Assembly (NCBI RefSeq): GCF_015206815.1
Contig: NZ_JADEXZ010000041.1
Span: 1-53,087 of the forward strand
Length of the DNA stretch: 53,087 nucleotides
Reading direction: 5' to 3'
Source: Fortiea sp. LEGE XX443
GTDB lineage: Bacteria > Cyanobacteriota > Cyanobacteriia > Cyanobacteriales > Nostocaceae
A program made the translations under genes and the position numbers. Numbering within the stretch: position 1 is the first letter of the stretch; the number at the start of each line of letters is the position of its first letter. The notes below the pieces were generated by a model. It was given only the letters and a program-made list of their open reading frames with translations, searched no databases and had not been told where the DNA came from. Positions 1 to 8,986 of this stretch are shown here, piece by piece.

Positions 1-93
1 CGATTAGTTCGAGATTATGAGTTATTGCCCGAAACATCGGAGACGTTTATTTACCTTGCCATGATCCGGATCATGGTGAGGCGATTGGCATAA
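1..93 (+). CDS. IS transposase, C-terminal end (5' part outside window)
   Basis: An open frame runs from base 1 to a TAA at 91-93 and encodes 30 residues. Its end (ETSETFIYLAMIRIMVRRLA) resembles the C-terminus of IS5/IS4-type DDE transposases, in which an ETxExFIY(L/I)AMIR(L/I)M stretch precedes a short basic end. Only this tail is visible, so catalytic residues and IS family cannot be confirmed. The terminal inverted repeat of the element should lie just downstream, around 95-135, but with one end only I cannot delimit it. A decayed copy is equally possible. Confidence 0.6.
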   Translation, partial: RLVRDYELLPETSETFIYLAMIRIMVRRLA

Positions 94-200
94 AATTTCA
101 CCACTCAAAACTTTTCAAACACCCTCTTAACCTGTCACCTATCTCCACCCATAAATTTTATTGTGTCCGACTACTTAACTGCCTTCTATCCTGGAGAAGA

Positions 201-231
201 TTGCAATATCCTATATGTTTTGTGATATAAT
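201..231 (+). promoter_or_regulatory. candidate sigma70-type promoter for the S1 gene
   Basis: TTGCAA at 201-206 and a consensus TATAAT at 226-231 are separated by 19 bases. That is slightly long, but the -10 box is perfect. It would give an mRNA leader of about 140 bases. The leader contains a small hairpin, CTAGCT-TTCTG-AGCTAG, near 262-278. The assignment rests on consensus matching only. Confidence 0.35.
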
Positions 232-380
232 TTCCTATCTGGAAGATAATATGTGTTAACACTAGCTTTCTGAGCTAGGATGAATAAGGGATGTAAGTGT
301 ACACTGCTCTTCAGTGGCCTGCATATACATCACGATTATGTCACAAACTTTACGGAGACTAGAACCAGGAACAAATCAGC

Positions 381-1505
381 ATGGTCAATCAGAACATAAC
401 CGCTACAGAAATTGGATTTACTCACGAAGATTTCGCTGCTCTACTTGACAAATACGACTATCACTTTAGCCCTGGAGATGTTGTACCAGGAACGGTTTTC
501 AGTATAGAGCCGCGCGGCGCTCTGATTGACATCGGTGCTAAAACCGCAGCATATATACCCATACAAGAAATGTCTATCAACCGGGTAGATAGCCCGGAAG
601 AAGTATTACAGTCAAACGAAACACGAGAATTTTTTATCCTCACCGATGAGAACGAAGATGGTCAGTTGACCCTTTCGATTCGGCGTATCGAATATATGCG
701 TGCTTGGGAGCGTGTGCGACAGTTGCAAGCAGAAGATGCAACTGTTCGTTCTGGTGTATTTGCGACAAACCGTGGTGGTGCGTTGGTACGCATTGAAGGA
801 TTGCGCGGTTTTATCCCTGGTTCCCACATTAGTACCCGCAAACCAAAGGAAGAATTGGTAGGCGAAGAACTACCCTTGAAGTTTTTGGAAGTAGACGAAG
901 AACGTAACCGCCTAGTACTATCTCATCGTCGAGCGCTAGTTGAGCGGAAGATGAACCGCCTCGAAGTTGGCGAAGTAGTAATTGGTACAGTCCGTGGGAT
1001 CAAACCTTACGGTGCATTCATCGATATTGGTGGTGTCAGTGGACTGCTGCACATCTCGGAAATTTCTCACGAACACATCGATACACCTCATAGCGTGTTC
1101 AATGTCAATGATGAAGTCAAAGTTATGATCATTGATTTGGATGCAGAAAGAGGTCGGATTTCCTTGTCTACCAAGCAGTTGGAACCCGAACCTGGCGATA
1201 TGATTAAAAACCGTGATTTGGTCTATGATAAGGCCGAAGAAATGGCTGCTAAGTATCGGGAGCAGATGTTAGCTAAACAACAAGGCATCACCGTAGCACC
1301 AACATCTGAAGAAGTTGTCGCAGAGGAAGACATCCCAAGTGCGACTGAAACTGAAGAAGAGATTCCAGCAGCGATGGAAGAAGAGACTCCAGTTGCTGTG
1401 GAAGAAGAAACTCCAGTTGCTGTGGAAGAAGAAACTCCAGTTGCTGTGGAAGAAGAGACTCCAGTTGCGATGGAAGAAGAGACTCCAGTTGCTTTGCAAG
1501 AGTAA
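381..1505 (+). CDS. rpsA: 30S ribosomal protein S1-type RNA-binding protein
   Basis: This 374-residue protein has three S1 (OB-fold) domains at about residues 30-100, 115-185 and 195-268. The third is the most canonical (GTVRGIKPYGAFIDIGG followed by GLLHISEIS). Cyanobacterial and plastid S1 proteins have three S1 domains rather than the six of E. coli, and they help mRNA bind the 30S subunit. The first 20 residues and the last 75 are not S1-like. The C-terminus is an acidic tail ending in six near-identical eight-residue repeats (EETPVAVE type, residues 326-374), made by a 24-bp tandem repeat. The start is supported by AGGA nine bases upstream. Cyanobacteria carry more than one S1 paralogue, so the exact paralogue is uncertain. 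Confidence 0.85.
   Translation: MVNQNITATEIGFTHEDFAALLDKYDYHFSPGDVVPGTVFSIEPRGALIDIGAKTAAYIPIQEMSINRVDSPEEVLQSNETREFFILTDENEDGQLTLSIRRIEYMRAWERVRQLQAEDATVRSGVFATNRGGALVRIEGLRGFIPGSHISTRKPKEELVGEELPLKFLEVDEERNRLVLSHRRALVERKMNRLEVGEVVIGTVRGIKPYGAFIDIGGVSGLLHISEISHEHIDTPHSVFNVNDEVKVMIIDLDAERGRISLSTKQLEPEPGDMIKNRDLVYDKAEEMAAKYREQMLAKQQGITVAPTSEEVVAEEDIPSATETEEEIPAAMEEETPVAVEEETPVAVEEETPVAVEEETPVAMEEETPVALQE
1356..1502 (+). repeat. 24-bp tandem repeat inside the S1 gene
   Basis: About six 24-bp units encode EEIPAAME, three EETPVAVE, EETPVAME and EETPVALQE. The copies are almost identical at the DNA level (GAAGAAGAGACTCCAGTTGC type). This points to recent expansion by slippage or unequal exchange, and copy number may vary between strains. 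Confidence 0.9.
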
Positions 1506-1544
1506 GACAAATTGAGTTATCAGTAAGTAAGTGTATTAAAGCCT

Positions 1545-1573
1545 AAAAAAAGAGGGTAAATCCCTCTTTTTTT
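1545..1573 (+). terminator. rho-independent terminator after the S1 gene
   Basis: AAAAAAAGAGGG at 1545-1556 and CCCTCTTTTTTT at 1562-1573 form a stem with a five-base loop, ending in a run of seven T. It starts about 40 bases after the S1 stop codon and separates S1 from the HAD gene. Confidence 0.85.
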
Positions 1574-1618
1574 ATTGGTCATTACCAATTTTGAATTTTT
1601 TTAGCGGGGTGAAAAATT

Positions 1619-2353
1619 TTGGTAACTATTAAATGTAAAAACATCACTTTTTCTAATATTCAGGCCATTTTCTTTGACAAAAATGGTACTTTAGAAAACT
1701 CAGAAGTGTATTTGCGATCGCTTGGACAAAAAGCAGCACGGATTATCGATGCCCAAATTCCCGGAATTGGTGAACCATTATTAATGGCCTTCGGTATCAA
1801 CAGTGATACCATCGATCCGGCTGGTTTAATCGCGGTAGCTAGTCGCCGAGAAACAGAAATTGCAGCGGCGGCGTATATTGCTGAAACTGGTAGAGGATGG
1901 TTTGAATCTTTAAAAATAGCTCGTCAAGGTTTAGACGAAGCAGAAAAATATCTAGAAAAATCTCCAGCACCAATTTTTACAGGTAGCTTGGAGTTGTTGC
2001 AGTCCTTGTCAGCAGGCGGATTGAAACTTGGTATTATATCGGCAGCGACAACAGCAGATGTCAAAGCTTTTGTAGTACGACACAAACTGAGTGATTACAT
2101 CCAAGCGCAAATTGGCGTGGATGATAGTCCTAGCAAACCAGATCCGGCACTATTTTTGCAAGCCTGTCAAGTTGTGGGAGTAGAACCAGACACTGCACTC
2201 ATGGTAGGAGATGCCGTTGGCGATATGCAAATGGCGCGGAATGCCAAAGCCGCAGGTTGTATTGGGATAACTTGGATTGGAAAATCAGATCACGTTCAAG
2301 GTGCGGATGTGGTGATTCATCAACTTGATGAAATCCAAGTTTTAGGTTTCTGA
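1619..2353 (+). CDS. HAD-superfamily hydrolase
   Basis: A haloacid dehalogenase-like phosphatase of 244 residues. Motif I is FFDKNGTLEN (about residues 18-27), motif II contains IISAATT (about 139-145), motif III is SKPDP (about 172-176) and motif IV is MVGDAVGDMQMA (about 195-206), with a helical cap between motifs I and II. The canonical motif I is DxDGT. Here the second aspartate, the general acid/base, is Asn (DKNGT), so phosphatase activity may be reduced or the chemistry changed. The start is TTG at 1619, because no ATG occurs in frame before residue 57 and the sequence before motif I fits the family. The substrate cannot be told. The gene is convergent with the next one and overlaps its 3' end by 12 bases. 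Confidence 0.8.
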   Translation: MVTIKCKNITFSNIQAIFFDKNGTLENSEVYLRSLGQKAARIIDAQIPGIGEPLLMAFGINSDTIDPAGLIAVASRRETEIAAAAYIAETGRGWFESLKIARQGLDEAEKYLEKSPAPIFTGSLELLQSLSAGGLKLGIISAATTADVKAFVVRHKLSDYIQAQIGVDDSPSKPDPALFLQACQVVGVEPDTALMVGDAVGDMQMARNAKAAGCIGITWIGKSDHVQGADVVIHQLDEIQVLGF

Positions 2354-2734
2354 TTTTATTTGTATCCCAGCCTGAACTGGATCAAAATTTGGGGGAAAAT
2401 GAGTATTGCGATCGCAGTCAGCTTTTTCTAGTTTTGCGCCTTGGAGATTAGCTTGGCGAAAATTAGCTGACATCAATAATGCTCCCCGCAAATCAGCATC
2501 TGTGAGATTAGCTTGAGAAAGATCGCAATAGCTGAGGTCTGTGCCTCTGAGATTAGCACCTCGAAGATTAGCCCCACTCAAGTCAGCATAACTGAGGTCT
2601 GCACCTTTGAGGTTAACCTCTGGCAAGTCAGCATCACCAAGTTCGGCTCTGATAAAATTCCGTTGTCCCTGAGCGTAATTTTCTAAAAGAGTAGCCGCTG
2701 TATTAATGGGCTGTTGATAATTTATTTCAGACAT
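2342..2734 (-). CDS. pentapeptide-repeat protein
   Basis: This 130-residue protein has about 12 consecutive A(D/N)Lxx pentapeptides from about residue 41 to 105 (ADLSYADLSGANLRGANL and onward), enough for roughly three turns of a right-handed quadrilateral beta-helix. The first 40 residues form a short helical leader and the last 25 are not repetitive. There is no signal peptide or membrane segment, so it is probably cytosolic. Such proteins are very common in cyanobacteria and most have no known function. The 3' end overlaps the convergent HAD gene. Confidence 0.85.
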   Translation of the reverse strand: MSEINYQQPINTAATLLENYAQGQRNFIRAELGDADLPEVNLKGADLSYADLSGANLRGANLRGTDLSYCDLSQANLTDADLRGALLMSANFRQANLQGAKLEKADCDRNTHFPPNFDPVQAGIQIKSET

Positions 2735-2794
2735 AAAACAGCCTCACATATTTTTCTTCAAATTTATCATAGAACTCCTAATAGACAAAAACAG

Positions 2795-2881
2795 GACTTA
2801 CGCAAAATTATGGAAAAACGAACCGCAAAGGACACAAAGGACACGAAGTTAAGAGGGTTTCAGAGAGTTATTGCGTAAGTC
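2795..2881. mobile_element. MITE-like element with 11-bp inverted ends
   Basis: GACTTACGCAA at 2795-2805 is the exact reverse complement of TTGCGTAAGTC at 2871-2881. Together they bound 87 bp with no coding capacity. The interior holds a short purine-rich direct repeat (AAAGGACAC twice). Elements ending in this sequence occur widely in Nostoc intergenic DNA. Transposition by a full-length relative is inferred. Confidence 0.55.
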
Positions 2882-3006
2882 ATAAAAAATACAGGATAAA
2901 TTGCATCAATTTATCAAAATATCGAAATAGTAATTTATAGAAAGTTTCTCATTCCTCACAAGTTCCTCAAATTTTTTGTATAGGTTCAAAAGTTGAGCTA
3001 TCAATA

Positions 3007-3038
3007 GCGATCGCCTACGGCGGCGGGTACGCCATCGC
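3007..3038. repeat. HIP1-containing palindromic repeat
   Basis: A 32-bp imperfect palindrome begins with GCGATCGCCTACGG and ends with GGTACGCCATCGC. It sits about 45 bases upstream of the next start codon. It belongs to the small GC-rich dispersed repeats of Nostoc genomes. A relative is visible near 11120-11155. Confidence 0.6.
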
Positions 3039-3084
3039 ATTTTAAATTTGCAAATTAACAACTAATTTTTAGGAGGGCAAACTT

Positions 3085-4323
3085 ATGCCATCCCTGAATT
3101 TAATAGCAGTTTTCAATCCATCGAATTATTGGCGAAGTGGCTACGTAACTATGCCTTGGCAAGGAATTGCCCAAGAATTTCAAATTTCTCCAAATAAACT
3201 GGTATTAAGCGACCTGCGTGACTTTTCGCACACACCAATACCATCTCAAATTGACCGAGTTGATCCAGAGGACTCATCCCGCGATACTTTGGTTTTTTCC
3301 CTACCTAATCCAATTCCTCCTGGTTCGGAAGATGGTGTATTAGCCTCAACTTTTCTACGAGCAGATCAAGGTACACCCATACCATCCAAATTGGGCGAAC
3401 CTTATCTGGAAGTGGTTTATGGTTCAGATCGGCGGGAACGGGGAGTCAGACTTGTTAATAACCGCTTGATTGTTTGGTTCAATTTAATACCTGCACCGGA
3501 AGATGATGAACACAATTGGTTTTCTGGTTCAGCTACCAGCGTACAGCTAGATCATCAAGAAGTTCTCGATCCGTTCCCAGCAGCTAAAGGTGAATGGCTT
3601 GGTCAAGACCCAGAAAAGCGTTGTCTGCAAGTGAGTGAAATCCAACTACCAGGATCGCTTTATCCTAAGTCTCCGCAGTATCAAGTTTCTTTGTTCAATC
3701 ATGCTTATCGATTAGTTGCCCAATCTAGCGGCCCGGTACGAGCCAGTATTACTATTGCCTCAGAACCCTTTGACTATATGGGCGTTGACCCAGTTACAGG
3801 TAGCAACCGCCATTTAATATGCGAATTGTACCGAGTAATTAGCTTGTATACTGGTGCAGACTACTTAATTGAAGAACTATTTATTAAAGGTAAGCCCAAA
3901 GCAGAAGAAGATAGAATTCCTAATACTCCCGAAGTCGTCAATCTTCCCTTTGGACTGCACTACTTTGCCCACATGAATATGGGACAAACACAAGACATTG
4001 AGCAAGTTTTCCCTGTACCTGATTGGTTTGCTGTGGGTTCAACTGCACCACCTTATGCAGCTTATGGTTTAGCGACAAATTTACATATAGATGCGATCGC
4101 TCATCCCCACGGTGGTCATCCTAGTCACTTTTCCTGGCATTTATTACCAGGTAAGTCTGCTAAGTGTCTACATCTGTTCATGCGTGGTCAGCCACACGGT
4201 TTTGATGCACGGGTTGGTCATTTTTGGTATGAGTTGATTCATCAACCTCTGAAGGCAGAAATTTATCAGGATGCTGAGGTCGAAGGTCTAATAAGCAAAA
4301 GCAAATTAGTACCTGTTTTTTGA
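3085..4323 (+). CDS. conserved hypothetical protein, 412 residues
   Basis: I do not recognise a named family with confidence. The start is well supported by AGGAGGG eight bases upstream of the ATG. The protein has no signal peptide, no transmembrane segment and no cysteine-rich motif. It is rich in Pro, aromatic residues and predicted beta strand, with many conserved-looking Trp, Tyr and His (for example HAYRLVAQSSGPVRASITI, HYFAHMNMG and HPHGGHPSHFSWHLLPG). This composition suggests a beta-sandwich or mutarotase-like fold, as in carbohydrate-active enzymes, but that is a guess. It lies upstream of the hydrogenase protease gene on the same strand, separated by a 243-bp gap with a minisatellite, so cotranscription is uncertain. 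Confidence 0.6.
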   Translation: MPSLNLIAVFNPSNYWRSGYVTMPWQGIAQEFQISPNKLVLSDLRDFSHTPIPSQIDRVDPEDSSRDTLVFSLPNPIPPGSEDGVLASTFLRADQGTPIPSKLGEPYLEVVYGSDRRERGVRLVNNRLIVWFNLIPAPEDDEHNWFSGSATSVQLDHQEVLDPFPAAKGEWLGQDPEKRCLQVSEIQLPGSLYPKSPQYQVSLFNHAYRLVAQSSGPVRASITIASEPFDYMGVDPVTGSNRHLICELYRVISLYTGADYLIEELFIKGKPKAEEDRIPNTPEVVNLPFGLHYFAHMNMGQTQDIEQVFPVPDWFAVGSTAPPYAAYGLATNLHIDAIAHPHGGHPSHFSWHLLPGKSAKCLHLFMRGQPHGFDARVGHFWYELIHQPLKAEIYQDAEVEGLISKSKLVPVF

Positions 4324-4371
4324 ACTCACCCTAACTGCTTTCTTTAGGCTGTACATACAAGTCTCTTAATT

Positions 4372-4524
4372 GGCATTGTTAATGTATCACTCTGCATTGT
4401 TAATGTATTGCTCTGTATGATTAATGTATCGCTCTGCATTGTTAATGTATTGTTCTGCATGATTAATGTATCGCTCTGCATTGTTAATGTATTGCTCTGC
4501 ATGATTAATGTGTTGCCTTGCGAT
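4372..4524. repeat. 21-bp minisatellite with alternating 42-bp order
   Basis: Six full 21-bp units start at 4381, 4402, 4423, 4444, 4465 and 4486, with partial units on both sides. Type A is AATGTATCGCTCTGCATTGT plus T and type B is AATGTATTGCTCTGCATGAT plus T. They alternate A-B-A-B-A-B, so the real repeating unit is 42 bp. The array fills most of the gap before hoxW and ends 43 bases from its start. Because 21 is a multiple of three, one frame of the minus strand stays open, but no start signal supports it as a gene. Confidence 0.9.
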
Positions 4525-4566
4525 AAAAAATACACCTGATGTGTTTTATTTTCTAATCCAACAAAC

Positions 4567-5028
4567 ATGAATGCAACTGTCATGGTAATTGGTTACGGTA
4601 ATGACTTGCGTAGTGATGATGGCATTGGTCAAAGAATAGCTAATGAGATTGCTGCTTGGCATTTATCTGCGGTAAAAACTCTAGCAGTTCATCAACTGAC
4701 CCCCGAACTAGCTGATGTTTTGGCAAATGCAGAATTGGCAATCTTTGTTGATGCTTGTGTACCTTCAGAATCTTTTGATGTACAGGTGCAATCACTCTCA
4801 CCTTCTGATGAAAATACGATCGCTGGTCATACATCTGATCCACAATCACTCTTAGCTTTGACTCAAACTCTCTACGGTCATTGTCCACCTGCTGTGTCGG
4901 TGACAGTACCGGGAGTTAACTTTGAATTCGGCGATTGCATCTCGCAAATTACCGAAACTGGTAAAGCGATCGCACTGGGAAAAATTATCCAAATTCTAGA
5001 CAAGTTTAAAAGTTTCTGGATGAAATGA
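4567..5028 (+). CDS. hoxW: HoxW-type hydrogenase maturation protease
   Basis: This 153-residue protein belongs to the HycI/HupD/HoxW endopeptidases that cut the C-terminal extension from a NiFe hydrogenase large subunit after nickel insertion. It has the N-terminal [13 protein letters not shown] motif (residues 9-21, with the metal-binding Asp/Glu position), an HQLTPELAD stretch (42-50) typical of HoxW for the bidirectional enzyme, and FVDAC (59-63) carrying the second conserved acidic residue. The HQLTPELA signature resembles HoxW more than HupW. No hydrogenase structural gene is in the window, and hox maturation genes are often unlinked in cyanobacteria. The following gene begins 28 bases downstream. 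Confidence 0.8.
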   Translation: MNATVMVIGYGNDLRSDDGIGQRIANEIAAWHLSAVKTLAVHQLTPELADVLANAELAIFVDACVPSESFDVQVQSLSPSDENTIAGHTSDPQSLLALTQTLYGHCPPAVSVTVPGVNFEFGDCISQITETGKAIALGKIIQILDKFKSFWMK

Positions 5029-5056
5029 AAGGTTTGCTGCACTCAATCATAGACTG

Positions 5057-7867
5057 ATGACAAAAGCTTTGACTCAGCACTATTCAGGAGAATTGATGCA
5101 GAAATCTCTTAAGTCAACAAGCGATCGCGCCTTTGATATCTTGCAAACAGAGAAGCTCAATCCCCTTGATGCTATCTTTGCACCGCAGACCGTAGCTGTG
5201 ATTGGTGCTAGTGAAACTGCGGGTAGTGTGGGACGCACTCTGTTATGGAACTTAATTAGCAATCCGTTTGGGGGAACTGTTTTCCCTGTCAATCCTAAGC
5301 GACACAGTGTTTTGGGAATTAAAGCCTATCCGAAGATTTCAGATATACCCGAAGTCGTGGATTTGGCGGTGATTGCTACACCAGCATCAACAGTTCCGGG
5401 GATTATTGCTGAGTGTGTAGATGCAGGTGTTAAAGGTGCGATCGTTATTTCTGCTGGTTTCAAAGAAGCTGGTGCAGATGGGATTGCTTTAGAACAGCAA
5501 ATTCTTGCCGAAGCTCGTCGCGGTAAAATCCGCATTATTGGCCCCAACTGCTTGGGAGTGATGAATCCACTCACTGGCTTAAATGCTACCTTCGCCAATG
5601 CAATGGCGCGTCCTGGTAATGTGGGTTTTATTAGTCAAAGTGGCGCATTATGTACGGCGATTCTGGATTGGAGTTTTCAAGAAAACGTCGGTTTCAGTGC
5701 GTTTGTTTCCATTGGTTCCATGTTGGATATCAATTGGGGTGACTTGATTTACTATCTTGGTGATGATCCGCAGACAAAAAGTATTGTGATTTATATGGAA
5801 TCGATTGGTGATGCGCGGTCTTTTATTTCCGCAGCACGAGAAGTCGCACTCACCAAACCAATTATTGTAATTAAAGCCGGTCGCACAGAAGCAGCAGCCA
5901 AAGCCGCAGCTTCCCATACAGGAACGTTGGCTGGTAGTGATGCGGTGTTAGATGCAGCTTTCCGGCGCTGTGGGGTGCTACGTGTTAATAGTATTTCTGA
6001 CTTGTTTGATATGGCGGAGGTGTTGGCAAAACAACCCCGTCCCAAAGGTTCGCGCTTGACAATTTTGACCAACGCCGGAGGGCCGGGAGTACTAGCTACT
6101 GACGCATTGATTGAAGCTGGCGGCGAACTGACATCAATTTCACCAGAGGCGATCGCATCATTCAACCAAATATTACCAATGCACTGGAGCCACAGCAACC
6201 CCATTGATATTTTGGGGGACGCTGACCCCCAACGTTATACCAAAGCTTTGGAAATTGCGGCGAATGATCCTAATAGTGATGGCTTGTTGGTCATTCTCAC
6301 ACCCCAAGCCATGACCGATCCCACTCAAACAGCTGAACAATTGAAACCCTATGCTCAAATCTCCAGTAAACCCATTCTTGCTAGTTGGATGGGGGGAGCA
6401 GAGGTTACGGCTGGTGAAACTATTCTGAATCGCTATCGTATTCCCACTTATCGTTATCCCGATACGGCGGCGAGGGTGTTTAGTTATATGTGGCAGTCTA
6501 GCTATAACCTAAGCGGTATCTACGAAACCCCCGTTTTACCAACCGTTGATGCTAACTCAGATATACCAGACTGGAAATTAGTCAAAAATATTATTTCTCA
6601 TGCTCGTGATCACGGACGAACGATTCTTACAGAGTTTGAATCTAAACAAATATTAGCAGCCTATGGCATCCCAGTTGTAGAAACTTGTGTCGCTAAAAGT
6701 GAGGATGAGGCTGTTGAATGTGCTGATAGTATTGGCTATCCAGTCGTACTCAAACTTTATTCCCACACGATTACTCATAAAACCGATGTCGGTGGTGTGC
6801 AGTTAAATATCCGCGATGCTGAAGCAGTTAGACAAGCTTATCGCTCTATCGCTGAGTCAGTTAGAGAGAAAGCTGGTGCAGAGAATTTCTTGGGTGTAAC
6901 AGTACAGCCGATGGTAAAAATAGACGGCTACGAACTGATTATTGGTAGTAGTCTTGATCCACAGTTTGGATCAGTGCTGTTATTTGGTGCAGGAGGACAA
7001 CTAGTAGAAATATTTCAGGATAGTGCGATCGCTCTTCCACCCCTAAATACTACCTTGGCGCGGCGAATGATGGAACACACCAAAATTTACAAAGCGCTCA
7101 AAGGTGTCCGGGGACGGCAAAGTGTGGATATGGCAGCCTTGGAACAATTGATGGTAGCATTTAGCCAGCTGGTAGTAGAACAGCGGTGGATTAAAGAAAT
7201 TGATATCAATCCCTTGCTGGCTATTCCCCCAACTTCCTTAAATCCTGGAGGTTTGATTGGTTTAGATGCGCGGATTGTCCTCCATCCACCAGATATTCAA
7301 GAAGAACAACTACCCAAGTTAGCAATTCGACCTTATCCCAGCCAATATGTTGCACAGTGGACAATGAAAGACGGTACACAAGTCACAATCCGTCCCATTC
7401 GTCCAGAAGATGAGCCGTTGATGGTGCAGTTTCACCAGACACTCTCAGAAGAAAGTGTTTATTTTCGCTACTTCCACCTAATTAAGCTGAGTCAGCGCAT
7501 CACCCACGAACGACTTACCCGGATTTGCTTTATTGATTATGATCGCGAAATGGCACTAGTAGCAGAATACCAAGACCCACAAACAGCAGCGCAGAAGATT
7601 TTGGCAGTGGGTCGATTAAGCAAACTCCACGGCACTGATGCCGCAGAATTCGCTATGCTGGTGAGCGATCGCCATCAGTGTCAAGGTTTAGGTACAGAAT
7701 TGGTAAGGCGCTTGCTGCAAGTCGGTCGTCAGGAAAAAATAGCCCGGATCACAGCTAACATTCTGGCTGATAATTACGGTATGCAAAGAGTTTGTGAAAA
7801 ACTAGGCTTTCAGCTTGAACCTACGAGCGACTCAACTGTAATGCAAGCTGAAATTGCTTTGCAATAA
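5057..7867 (+). CDS. ADP-forming acyl-CoA synthetase / GNAT acetyltransferase fusion (PatZ/Pat-like)
   Basis: A 936-residue multidomain protein. Residues about 35-170 are a CoA-binding Rossmann domain ([20 protein letters not shown]). Residues 180-490 are succinyl-CoA-ligase-like domains with the [10 protein letters not shown] segment carrying the phospho-accepting His. Residues about 510-740 form an ATP-grasp domain ([20 protein letters not shown]), and about 770-935 a GNAT domain ([20 protein letters not shown], the acetyl-CoA loop). The same architecture is found in bacterial Pat/PatZ lysine acetyltransferases, where the synthetase part often senses rather than catalyses. Here the catalytic His region is retained, so acyl-CoA synthesis remains possible. 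An alternative start at 5096 has AGGAG five bases upstream and would give 923 residues. It looks better than the ATG at 5057. Confidence 0.85.
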   Translation: MTKALTQHYSGELMQKSLKSTSDRAFDILQTEKLNPLDAIFAPQTVAVIGASETAGSVGRTLLWNLISNPFGGTVFPVNPKRHSVLGIKAYPKISDIPEVVDLAVIATPASTVPGIIAECVDAGVKGAIVISAGFKEAGADGIALEQQILAEARRGKIRIIGPNCLGVMNPLTGLNATFANAMARPGNVGFISQSGALCTAILDWSFQENVGFSAFVSIGSMLDINWGDLIYYLGDDPQTKSIVIYMESIGDARSFISAAREVALTKPIIVIKAGRTEAAAKAAASHTGTLAGSDAVLDAAFRRCGVLRVNSISDLFDMAEVLAKQPRPKGSRLTILTNAGGPGVLATDALIEAGGELTSISPEAIASFNQILPMHWSHSNPIDILGDADPQRYTKALEIAANDPNSDGLLVILTPQAMTDPTQTAEQLKPYAQISSKPILASWMGGAEVTAGETILNRYRIPTYRYPDTAARVFSYMWQSSYNLSGIYETPVLPTVDANSDIPDWKLVKNIISHARDHGRTILTEFESKQILAAYGIPVVETCVAKSEDEAVECADSIGYPVVLKLYSHTITHKTDVGGVQLNIRDAEAVRQAYRSIAESVREKAGAENFLGVTVQPMVKIDGYELIIGSSLDPQFGSVLLFGAGGQLVEIFQDSAIALPPLNTTLARRMMEHTKIYKALKGVRGRQSVDMAALEQLMVAFSQLVVEQRWIKEIDINPLLAIPPTSLNPGGLIGLDARIVLHPPDIQEEQLPKLAIRPYPSQYVAQWTMKDGTQVTIRPIRPEDEPLMVQFHQTLSEESVYFRYFHLIKLSQRITHERLTRICFIDYDREMALVAEYQDPQTAAQKILAVGRLSKLHGTDAAEFAMLVSDRHQCQGLGTELVRRLLQVGRQEKIARITANILADNYGMQRVCEKLGFQLEPTSDSTVMQAEIALQ

Positions 7868-7883
7868 ACACAGCCAATTCAAT

Positions 7884-7918
7884 AAAAAGCGCCGCTAAAA
7901 ACACTAGCGGCGCTTTTT
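7884..7918. terminator. strong bidirectional terminator
   Basis: GCGCCGCTA at 7889-7897 and TAGCGGCGC at 7905-7913 form a perfect nine-bp stem, flanked by AAAAA and TTTTT. It can end transcription of the acyl-CoA synthetase gene from the left and of the small convergent gene from the right. Confidence 0.9.
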
Positions 7919-7949
7919 ATTAATGCTTATGAACTAAAGTGAGCGTAGG

Positions 7950-8138
7950 TTACTCTGAGCTTTTTTGCAGTTTATATGTCAGGGGTTGCTGATAATTTGG
8001 TACATTATCGGAAGAATAATGAGCGATGACAAATAGAGGTAGGGTTAAGGTTAACAGAGCGATCGCGGTTCCCACAAGGTCTGCCAAACGATGGGAATAT
8101 GTATCGGTAGGGTTGACAGACTGGCTATTTGAATCCAT
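7950..8138 (-). CDS. small hypothetical membrane protein, 62 residues
   Basis: A short protein with a hydrophilic N-terminus (about 18 residues) and one strongly hydrophobic helix (LVGTAIALLTLTLPLFVIAH, about residues 21-40), then a polar tail. It looks like a single-pass membrane peptide with the tail on the other side. I do not recognise a family. Support comes from the plausible topology and from its 3' end lying directly before a bidirectional terminator. No strong ribosome-binding site is visible. Confidence 0.5.
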   Translation of the reverse strand: MDSNSQSVNPTDTYSHRLADLVGTAIALLTLTLPLFVIAHYSSDNVPNYQQPLTYKLQKSSE

Positions 8139-8890
8139 ACAAATTTGAAATTTTTCAACTCACTTGATAAGTTTTATCTCTCGGAGAGAGTCTTGATGCT
8201 ATTGTAGCGATTTTTTACTGTCTACTGTGTAGCAGTCAAAAACGCGAACCAGTTTGACAGGTGTCATAACAATAATTTTATCTCCGACCATATTGATACA
8301 AAGTTCCAGAAACACATTTCGGAATTATTTAAGTAACTAATATGTTACAGTTCCTTGCTATGATTTGCCATCTTTTGGTTAAGTGCAGGTTAATGAATTG
8401 CATCAAAAACTACATTTCCTCTTTTGTACATAGATTAATTAGTAACTTATATTTAGAGTAATCAAACTTATTATAACATCTATAAATACTTGATAAAGGC
8501 TGGTTTTACAGATTTAGATGATTTTACTCAAAAGCAATGTCTACCGCAATATTACTGATTAGCTTGAGTTTTTTCACCACTTAACTAAGTCGAACAAACA
8601 TCAGATTAGAATTCACTTACCATTAGGTAATGAAAAAATTGAGCATCAAAAATTTATTCAAAATTAGCATACAAACATTTACTAATTTAGACATTAGCAA
8701 TTCCGCGATCGCACGAAGAACAGATTTTTTAATTCACCATAATAGTGTTATGTAATATTACTTCGGGTTTGTCAATCTATATATAGATAGAGTCAAAATA
8801 CCTTGATAATGATAGAGAGCGATCGTTAAATATTCCTGATTTCCGACTAATAACTAAATCAACATTTGATGACAAATGAATTAAATAAAA
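8139..8890. other. AT-rich intergenic region, no gene seen
   Basis: About 750 bases between two leftward genes. It is AT-rich, with stop codons in all frames and no convincing ORF. Isolated HIP1-like sites occur at about 8705 and 8820, with a short palindrome TCTATATATAGA near 8776-8790. The promoter of the 62-residue gene must lie in its left part. I see no structured RNA that I can name. Confidence 0.4.
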
Positions 8891-8914
8891 AACCGCCACT
8901 AGGTTATGGCGGTT
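8891..8914 (-). terminator. terminator of the DUF362 gene
   Basis: AACCGCCA at 8891-8898 pairs with TGGCGGTT at 8907-8914. Read on the minus strand, the stem is followed by a T-run (plus-strand A-run at 8887-8892). It lies about 70 bases past the DUF362 stop codon. Confidence 0.8.
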
Positions 8915-8986
8915 GTCTGGTTAAGCAATCGGAGGGTAATTAAAGCTTACTCTGTGAGTTTTGCAATTGTTGTAGCAGATTCTGCA

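Noticed and set aside
1223-1510. Open frames on the minus strand and in a second plus frame over the S1 tail repeats
   Set aside because: They are by-products of the 24-bp repeat, with extreme composition and no start signals.
4344-4583. Open frame of 79 residues on the minus strand through the 21-bp array (MQSNTLTMQSDTLIM type repeats)
   Set aside because: The frame is open only because 21 is divisible by three. It has no ribosome-binding site and starts inside the hoxW gene.
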